Assembly: GCA_010405405.1 (NCBI GenBank) | Contig: MU004230.1 | Span: forward strand, 1,323,744-1,387,743 | Source: Microthyrium microscopicum | Lineage: Eukaryota; Ascomycota; Dothideomycetes; Microthyriales; Microthyriaceae | Length of the DNA stretch: 64,000 bases | Direction: 5' to 3' | Shown here: positions 56,989 through 64,000 of the stretch, piece by piece | Position numbering within the stretch: position 1 is the first letter of the stretch | How the letters are laid out: every line of letters begins with the position of its first letter | The notes under the pieces: generated by a model | Databases searched by the model: none | What the model saw: only the letters and a program-made list of their open reading frames with translations | What the model was told of the DNA's origin: nothing | Program-made: the position numbers and the translations under genes

Positions 56989-58920
56989 ATGTATCGCCTT
57001 TTAATCACACTCGTTTTTGGATCCAGTGTTGTGGCTGCGCAACCAACTTTCAAAGTCGGTGATGGAGTGAAAACAACCTCTGGTACAGTTATAGGGCAGG
57101 CCTCAAAGTGGCAGCCTCAAGTATCAGAATATCTAGGAATTCCCTTTGCAAAGGCTCCAGAGGGTGAGCTGAGATGGGCAGCACCACAAGCTATCACAGA
57201 TTCCTCAAAGACCATCAACGCGACAAAATATGTAAGAAATGTAGCCACTTTGGACTAGAGAGAATGCTAACCATTCTATAGGGATTGTATGTTCTATATT
57301 ATCTGGAGGCCTCGTAGCCTTATTGACTTGTTCGCAGTGCTTGCCCCGAATCTGCTTCGCGTTTGTCTCAAGGTGTTCCAGGAGCAGCGGCGGCCAGTGG
57401 AGCTTCTGATGTGAAAGACCAAAGAGAAGATTGCCTCAATCTGAACATTTACACAAAGCCGCAAACTGGGGAGAAGAAGAAGGCTGTTTTGGTCTGGATA
57501 TATGGAGGAGGTTTGTCAGTACTTGCCAATAATGACCGTAAACTAACGTGATCTAGGATTCGTGTATGGCAGCAACGAGAGTATGTCGCAGCTCCCTGTT
57601 ACTGTACCAAAGAGTAGCCTTTAACTTTGACTTTCAGATCCTGCTTACAATGGAGCTCTTATGGCTGAAGAGAACGATGTTGTCAGCGTCGCCATTAAGT
57701 AAGTGTCCAAAAACAGGAACATTGCCAAGAGAGAATCGCTCATTGGATATTAGTTATCGCCTTCATGTGCTGGGCTTTCCAGGAGTTGGTATACCTGAGA
57801 AGAATCCTGCTCTGCTTGATCAACGTCTCGCCCTCGAATGGGTGCGTGACAAGTAAGTTCTGAGGATTCCAGTACTAGGCTTAGCTAACATAGCGAAGTA
57901 TTGAGAAATTTGGAGGCGATCCAAAGCGAATCATTATCCACGGGCAATCCGCTGGGGGAGCATCGGTCGACTATTATTCCTATGCCTGGACAAAAGATCC
58001 AATCGTGTATGGTTTCATCCCTCAATCTGGAACTGCGGCAATCAGAATGTCCGCTGGTACTGGCAATGCCACTGCCAACGCAATCAATCAATGGTCAACC
58101 CTCTCTGACAAACTGGGATGCGGAGCCGTCACAGCTGAGGATGTTACCAAGACTCTCTCCTGTATGAGGTCAAAGCCACTCAAAGCAGTAATGGATGCTA
58201 CGGCGCCAGCTGCTGGTCAGCAAGCAATGGGCTCTTGGGGGCCAAAGGTTGATGGAAAGACTGTTTTTGAAGATCTCGCAGACCGCGGAGCAAAGGGAAA
58301 CTTCATCAAAGCTGTAAGTATGCTTCTTTCGGAATTGAAATCAATACTGATGATATGTTCAGCCTATCTTTGTTGGCAACACGAACAATGAAGGTCAGGG
58401 CCAGCTTGGAAGTAAAGCAGCTTTAGCTTCCAACTGTGGTCCTCGTCGCGCTGCTCAGCTGCGAAAAGATGCTGGTGTTCCAGCCTGGCGATACATTTAT
58501 GCCGGAGAGTTTGAGAACCAGAAGAAGGGTCCTTGCCGAGCAACCACTGAGGGTGCATGGTTTGTAACTACCTTGCCAATTTCCACGTAGTCATACTGAC
58601 GAGTTACTAGCCATTCTGCTGAGATCTCCATTGTTTTCGGTTCCAACCCAATGAAGGGCAAGGGTACAGATACTGAGAACGAGAAGAAGTTGTCCAAAGA
58701 GCTTCGCAAAGCGTGGACAGAGTTTGCTAAAGATCCAGCTCATGGCCTAGAGAAGATGGGCTGGCCACAATATGACAAGTCAAGTAAGTCCTTCGTTTCC
58801 AAATTAAAGGAATTATACTGACATCAAACAGAGCCATCTGTCATTGTCATGGGTGGAAAGGACTCGGCTGAGATCAAGTTTGAGAGTGTCGATAAGTTGG
58901 ACACGGAGTGCCCAGCATAA
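56989..58920 (+). CDS. Secreted type-B carboxylesterase/lipase, 10 exons
   Basis: Exons: 56989-57231, 57282-57286, 57338-57510, 57557-57580, 57638-57698, 57754-57852, 57899-58313, 58363-58559, 58611-58783, 58832-58920; 1479 nt (492 residues). The signal peptide is MYRLLITLVFGSSVVAAQ. Landmarks: EYLGIPFAKAPEGELRW, EDCLNLNIY, IYGGGFVYGS (oxyanion hole), GFPGVGIPEKNPALLDQRLALEWVR and IIHGQSAGGASV (nucleophile). The other two triad members are Glu in GNTNNEGQG and His in ACHSAEI. The enzyme is likely to hydrolyse esters outside the cell; substrate unknown. Exon 2 is only 5 nt (GGATT), completing YGFACPE. The acceptor before exon 7 is CGAAG. Confidence 0.88.
57282..57286 (+). other. 5-nt microexon of the carboxylesterase
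   Basis: GGATT lies between a TATAG acceptor and a GTATGT donor, with introns of 50 and 51 bp. It codes Gly and part of Phe of the family's (Y/F)G..CP segment. Retaining either intron brings an early stop. Confidence 0.72.
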
Positions 58921-58989
58921 ATTTGGCACCTGTTCGACTAAAGAGCTCTATACCTCTCGAATATACAGCTCCAGCAGCATAAATGTCTA

Positions 58990-59874
58990 TCAATGCAATG
59001 TAAAGGTTTCAACAGCTCTCCGTTTCGATTGAATGTTTGATAGTGCTTCACCAGCCGTAAAGCCGTCCAGGTAGCACTCTCCAATGAATGTGAATGAACC
59101 ATCATCATCAGTCAGACGAAGCACAACTGGAACACTGCATCCAAACAGTATGCATACCATATCGCCTTTCTTGGCACGAAGTGGTGCCATACCGATGTAT
59201 CCATGCTCAGTGACAAGGAGCCTTCGTTCCAGAATCGTGACAGTTTCCCAGAGCCTGGTTAATAATGAACCTGAATGATATATGGACCTGAAGTCCGTAA
59301 GTTTTGTCGATGCTGTTGTATGTATGGCATGACTAAGGCTACTTAAAGGTTGACCTTTGATCTTGAGATGCTTATTCTTTGCGTACCAAGAAATGAACCG
59401 AGGATGGACATTCTCGGGGTGAAGCTCTGCGGCGCGACAAATAGCCTCCAGCTCTGATGAGATCTGTTCATGGTCTGCGTGATGATTGAAGTACTTGTCC
59501 ATGCGGTCCAGAGTTAGTGACCTAGAGATACTTTTCAGCAGCTCGTGTGCTTCTTTGGACGCTAGATCTGATGAATGAAGTTCTCGCTCAGTATTCGAGT
59601 ATTCAGTTAGATTTCTAGCATCCTGCGGAAGGTTGAACGTTCAATTTTTTCTATCCTTGTCATTTTTCCATCTTTGCTTCTTGATGAAGGAGAGAAAGTC
59701 CATTGTAACATCGCTGTCCTCGGATTTCTCGCCAAGCCAAACAATGGACTTGACAGTCTGAGTATAGATGCGACCCATAAGCTGTACCTGCAGAACTCGT
59801 CTAGTGGGCGACTCATGTCTCTTGTAAAAGAAAGAGAATTGCACTATGGAGGTCCGGCGGTAAATACCATACAA
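58990..59874 (-). pseudogene. HET-domain protein remnant, broken
   Basis: Two fragments on the minus strand are recognisably from a fungal heterokaryon-incompatibility (HET) protein: a HET-core piece near 59641-59790 (VQLMGRIYTQ then VWLGE) and the C-terminal region at 58990-59502 (ETVTILERRLLVTEHGYIGM, then VCILFG and FTFIGECYLDGF). Much of the usual N-terminal HET domain is missing and the pieces do not form one open gene. HET proteins act in self/non-self recognition and cell death. It looks like an old, degraded copy with a few breaks. Confidence 0.65.
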
Positions 59875-60287
59875 GTATCAAATTCACAAGAGGAGGTTGG
59901 AGGTTTAAAGGGGTCGACAACTTTGTATCTTTGATGGTAAGGTACAAAGGCGCTAGGACGCATGGGGAAGCTACGGGCCGTTCCGTCGCCATCAACCAAT
60001 CAATGCAGCATAACCTCATCTTTTCAATCATATAAAGCAACGACTCTGACATATAATAGACTTAGTTGCTGGACTTCTGGTTTTTCTCGTCTTTTTACTA
60101 GACTCACTTTCAAGAAATGCACCATCACTTGTCAAATTTACAAGTTCACATCTCACAAAAAAGTCCAAAAGAACAACATTAAGAAAAGCGAACAGGCTCA
60201 AACACCCCAAAGATACATTCAAACACTGTTTTCACAAAAATAGCAAACCTAGCTTGCCTAGCTTACTTTGACAAGAAAAGCAGAAGC
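59875..60287. other. Intergenic, no gene seen
   Basis: Short frames only; no motif, repeat or RNA gene. Confidence 0.45.
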
Positions 60288-60668
60288 TTAAGCAAGCCTC
60301 CTCTCCATATGCCCCTTCCACCTCTTCAACTGCCCCATCTTACCCTCAATCCACCTCATAGTATCATCCCGATTCGGCCCAATACCCGGTCTATTAACCT
60401 TATCCAGCGCAGCCAAATACTTGTACGCAAGTCTTACCTGCGCCAAATGCTTGGCCGCCATCTCAGTGGTACAGAAGTATATCTCTGCTTTGCCAAAAGT
60501 CACTGAATCATCGTCGTCTGCATCGATCAGGTCAAGCCAGATCGGGGAGGTGATGTCGATTTGGGTGGAGTAGTGGTCTACAAACTTTTGGTTGTTGACT
60601 TGTTTGGAGATCCAGCTGAAATGGGCGGTTAGGAAGGATACTGTGGCTGCTGCGGTGGTGGTGGTCAT
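60288..60668 (-). CDS. Small hydrophilic protein, unknown
   Basis: A single exon of 126 residues starting MTTTTAAATVSFLTAHFSWI. Mostly helical, with an acidic patch DLIDADDDDSVTFG and a basic end (MRWIEGKMGQLKRWKGHMERR). No signal peptide or membrane segment. I do not recognise it. The coherent composition and helix pattern argue for a real gene. Confidence 0.5.
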   Translation of the reverse strand: MTTTTAAATVSFLTAHFSWISKQVNNQKFVDHYSTQIDITSPIWLDLIDADDDDSVTFGKAEIYFCTTEMAAKHLAQVRLAYKYLAALDKVNRPGIGPNRDDTMRWIEGKMGQLKRWKGHMERRLA

Positions 60669-61068
60669 TTTGGTGGTAGGAGGAGGTTTGGTATGGCGGT
60701 AATAGCATTATGATGGTAAGGGGCATATATGCGATTGGTGATGGAGAGACAAAGACTTTGCTTGGGGTGCGTTTGTTTGGGGTGGTGGTGATAACAATGG
60801 GTATTATAGTTTCTCTTTGTTGTGGTCATTGTTGCTTTGTTTGTAACTTTTAAGCTTCTCTTGTTGAGTGACATGTTCTGTCTTGACCATAGAAGGTTCA
60901 GACTGACGATAGAGTGAGTTGAGGTCTTCACTATTGTCAATGAATTGGCTTCATGATCAGCTGATAGTAGTCATACTCCTGTTCAATAGGAGTAGAGGAG
61001 GAATTATTATTTCTACATTACGGATAATAGAGCAGTATACGGAAATGTCCACCCACGCCAAAATGATA
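60669..61068. other. Intergenic, small gene to SidL
   Basis: No gene is seen. It holds the promoter of the small gene and the 3' end of SidL. Confidence 0.45.
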
Positions 61069-62710
61069 TTAGATCGCTGGAGCTTCGAAAGCATCTCGTC
61101 GTAATTTTAGCAGATTAGACTGCTTGTGTGGGAAGCCGACTTCTTTTTCCTTGTAGAACCCAGCCTCTAAAGCGTAGTTCAGTAACCTACACAGTTAGTA
61201 TCACTTTCAATTTGAGAGTTTATGGTACTCACTTGGTATTGTCAACCCTCGGCTCCATCATAATCATCTCGGTACGATTGTCTGCCAATAGTAGATGATG
61301 AATCAGCGAAGATAGCCAGATCTTGACTCGATCTGGGCCTCTGAATTCCTCTTCACCAACAAGGCAATGGATTCCCCTGTCGTAGTTCCCGACATCTCCT
61401 AGCAGTCTTCCCAAGGAATCTTCCTTCACCCAGTAGATCTCGAAATATCCAAAGGGCTTTCCGTCAAAGCTGCCAATCAGAGGTACGCTATGTTTGCTAC
61501 TCATTGCTCTCTTCAGAAAAGCGTGCTGACTATCTCTGTTACCAGCTTCGCCCCAATAGTTGTTGACCCTTGGATTGTTCATCCATTTGTGGAGCAGATC
61601 CACGTCATTTTCCTCAACATGCAGGTCCTTGATGCTCGTCAGAACAGACTCTGAAAGGCTGGCCCTTCCTGACGCCAGCATGGCATGCGTTGAAATAGGT
61701 CCTTTGTGCTGTGTTGATTTATTGAGTATAGATGCTACCCTGAACGTCAAGTATTGACCTACACTCGGCACAAATCGAGTATACACAATCTCGCCTGGTC
61801 GGCCTGGTTTTGGCCTCAAAGGATGCCTCAGCCCGTTGGTATAAACGTATTGCCCAGGTGAGGGTGGATAATACGTCGGCAAATGACTGGCGGATGTGAA
61901 TGGCGTGGGCGATTGTGTTCCTGAAAACGTCCCCTGAGCAGCTATGCTATTCATGCCTGCAGGCGTGTTGTCTCTCTCTTCACCAAGCCTGTGGGGAGAT
62001 CCTGGACGAGAATTGACTGGAGTGCCACCACCCGGATATGGAGAGCCACTGGTTGGCGACAGAGTGAATAGGTATATCCGCGCGTCGAGTTGCCAGAAGG
62101 AACGGCGACTGACAAACATATCAAGCCAACCTTCTCCAGCTCGCTCATCTCGATCTACTCCAACGCAAGAGTCTTCAGACGCGATGAGGCCCATGCGTTC
62201 CAGCTTGGGGAGAATAACCCGGCTCTTGAAAACACCTTCGCGGTTGACCTGGATGCGCCAGTCTGCTTTGGGTCGTCCAGATTTGGGCGTCTGGGAGGAC
62301 TGTTTGGTGAGCATGTGCGGGTCTGGCTGAGGTTGCTGAAAGTACCAGTACAGAGTCGCCCATAGCATCATGGCAATTTGCCGCGATTGTGAGCTTGCTG
62401 GCCTGAACTCTGAGCTGGGTGGTTGTGAGATGGATGATATGAAGAGATGGTCATTGCGAAGAGTTGGTGTATGATAAGGGTGTATTATCCTTTTGTTGTG
62501 AGGAGCATGTCCTTCATGTACAGCCTCTGTAGCTAGAACTGGAGAGTCGATTTCTCCACCATCGACAGTGTTGATAACCACAGTCCATCCTGGAGGGAAT
62601 GAAGTTGCGTTGTGGGTGTTTAGATCGTTTGACTTGAAGTACAGTCCACCAAAGATAGGCGTGACAGTTATGGTAAGACCATTGGGTAAGTGTAGAATTG
62701 AAGGAGCCAT
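61069..62710 (-). CDS. sidL: N5-hydroxyornithine acetyltransferase SidL-like (siderophore)
   Basis: Two exons (61233-62710 and 61069-61186) give about 531 residues from MAPSILHLPNGLTITVTP; an upstream ATG at 62995 adds 95 unlikely residues. The C-terminal GNAT domain is the SidL/SidF type: LHKWMNNPRVNNYWGEAG, GKPFGYFEIYWVKED, DRGIHCLVGEEEFRGPDRVK and MMEPRVDNTK. The final exon continues LLNYALEAGFYKEKEVGFPHKQ. A Pro/Gly/Ser-rich insert lies in the middle. SidL acetylates N5-hydroxyornithine for intracellular ferricrocin; SidF adds anhydromevalonyl for extracellular siderophores. I favour SidL from the C-terminal wording but have no alignment. Confidence 0.82.
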
Positions 62711-63264
62711 GATTATGTAGAAAGTCAACAAGGAGATACCAGAAATATATACTAGGGTATGAATTACTAGTGTGGTGGAGATTCTCATTAACTTTGGGTT
62801 TTTCAGACTATCGGATGAGGTCGTCGGGCCGTAGCCATTGGGCAATTGAAGAAAAGCATACAAGATAGCTTCACGGGTACCATGTTGTGTGAGAGTATCT
62901 GCAAACCGCGTGCCGTGAATACCTCTGGACTCATGCAAAGAGCTCTTTGCCCCGCGGTCTCGCCCGATGCTTGTCCCTAAGGTCCAATGTGGCAAGCGGA
63001 TGCGAAAAGCCCAAAGAGAGATGATTTTAGGAATGAGGCTAAGTTGTAGAGAACGGTCGTTATCGATAAGCCCTAAGACACGTTGAACCCTCTCACAGCT
63101 TGCGAAGGGGGAGCTCGGCTTCTGACGTCGATGGCCATGGTGTTGAGCTTTTCGTCAAATGTCCGTGCACCGACACTTTCCATCAACATCCGACCAAACA
63201 ACATCTTCTACACTGCTCAATATTCTCACCTATACACGTCAATTGAGAAGACATAGCATACATC
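62711..63264. promoter_or_regulatory. Divergent promoter, sidL / SOD2
   Basis: This gap joins an iron-siderophore gene and a superoxide dismutase, two genes linked to metal and oxidative stress. I looked for GATA sites: several TATC/GATA hexamers occur (for example around 62750 and 63063), the kind bound by iron regulators such as SreA, but they are not clustered. Confidence 0.4.
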
Positions 63265-64000
63265 ATGTCCGCTACGCTTCTGAGAACTTCTGCTGTTCGC
63301 TCAGCTCTGCGCTCGTCGCCTAGAGCTAGCTTTGGTGCTGCAACATTCGTACGCGGCAAAGCTACCCTTCCGGATCTCAAATGTATGATATCACACCCAT
63401 TGTCTCCTACTGTGTGGTACATTACCATGAATACTGCTAATTTGTTGATGTTTAGATGACTACGGCGCACTCGAACCAGCCATCTCGGGCAAAATCATGG
63501 AGCTTCACCACAGCAAGCACCACCAAACCTATGTTACATCATACAACAACGCCCTCGAACAAGTAGAAGCTGCACAAGCCAAGGAAGATATTGCGACACA
63601 AATCAGCCTTAAGCCATTGATCAACTTCCATGGTGGTATGTCAAAACAATGCTGAGCCTGGTATCAGTACTTATATATAACAGGTGGACACATCAACCAT
63701 ACTCTATTCTGGGAGAACCTCGCCCCAAAGAACCAGGGTGGTGGAGAACCACCCTCTGGTGCTCTCTCCAAAGCCATCGATGAACAATTCGGTGGACTGG
63801 ATTCCTTGAAGCAGAAGTTCAATGCTGCTCTTGCTGGCATTCAAGGCAGTGGCTGGGCATGGCTTGTCCAGGATACACAGACTGGAAACATTGGGATCAA
63901 GACTTATGCGGTATGTGCTGCTCTGATGCAACAAGAATCGTCCATCTGACAAGTATCTAGAACCAAGATCCAGTCGTAGGTCAATTCCGACCTATCCTGG
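63265..64000 (+). CDS. SOD2: Mitochondrial Mn superoxide dismutase (partial at window end)
   Basis: Exons 63265-63382, 63456-63635, 63684-63910 and 63961 to beyond 64000. The start [20 protein letters not shown] is an Arg/Ser-rich mitochondrial presequence. Next come [33 protein letters not shown] (metal His), [17 protein letters not shown] (second metal His) and GSGWAWLV. The last metal ligands (usually DxWEHAY) lie past the window end. The enzyme converts superoxide to hydrogen peroxide in the mitochondrial matrix. The remaining C-terminus is cut only by the window. Confidence 0.95.

Overview
The window is nuclear DNA of a filamentous ascomycete (Pezizomycotina). The signs are short introns of about 48-70 bp with fungal branch sites, a HET-domain remnant, a SidL-type siderophore acyltransferase, a GH55 glucanase, WSC and PAN-like wall-protein domains, and a block that looks mutated by RIP. 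I cannot fix the class. No bacterial-type operons are present.

Layout. Positions 1 to about 7085 are a very AT-rich, CA/TG-poor block with no sizeable open frame, best read as RIP-decayed repeat DNA. Gene-rich DNA then begins abruptly: CDC26 (+), a secreted GH55 beta-1,3-glucanase (+), a giant Ser-rich WSC/PAN surface protein of about 2,790 residues (+), PRP16 splicing helicase (-), PWP1 ribosome-biogenesis WD40 protein (+), a BTB protein with a C2H2 finger inside the BTB fold (+), a zinc alcohol dehydrogenase (-), a multi-span membrane protein (+), a Ser-rich protein behind a long pyrimidine-rich leader (+), a vacuolar-type dipeptidyl aminopeptidase (-) and RPB7 (-). A tandem foldback array with a 175-N assembly gap follows. 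Then come ATP1 (+), a 3-beta-HSD-type SDR (+), a small Ser/Thr-rich protein (-), PSO2/SNM1 (+), a glyoxalase-like protein (-), a BTB-like protein (-), ADE12 (+), a type-B carboxylesterase (+), a HET remnant (-), a small unknown (-), SidL (-) and mitochondrial Mn-SOD (+, cut by the window end).

Gene models were read by hand, with splice sites placed so that the frame and the family's conserved residues continue. They are inferred, not confirmed by transcripts.

Main discovery. A family of short foldback elements (about 100-170 bp, arm core GCTCCCATCGA / TCGATGGGAGC) occupies exactly the enlarged introns of ADE12 (introns 1, 2, 5 and 6: 209, 163, 212 and 319 bp, against 49-67 bp for the other eight). 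A foldback element also fills the 274-bp intron 5 of ATP1. Related foldback units form a tandem array of about 118-bp period between RPB7 and ATP1, and solo copies flank it. This looks like an introner-like or MITE family that both sits in introns and amplifies in tandem. The same window also shows 5-nt microexons in two genes, an 11-nt internal exon, and a GC-AG intron.
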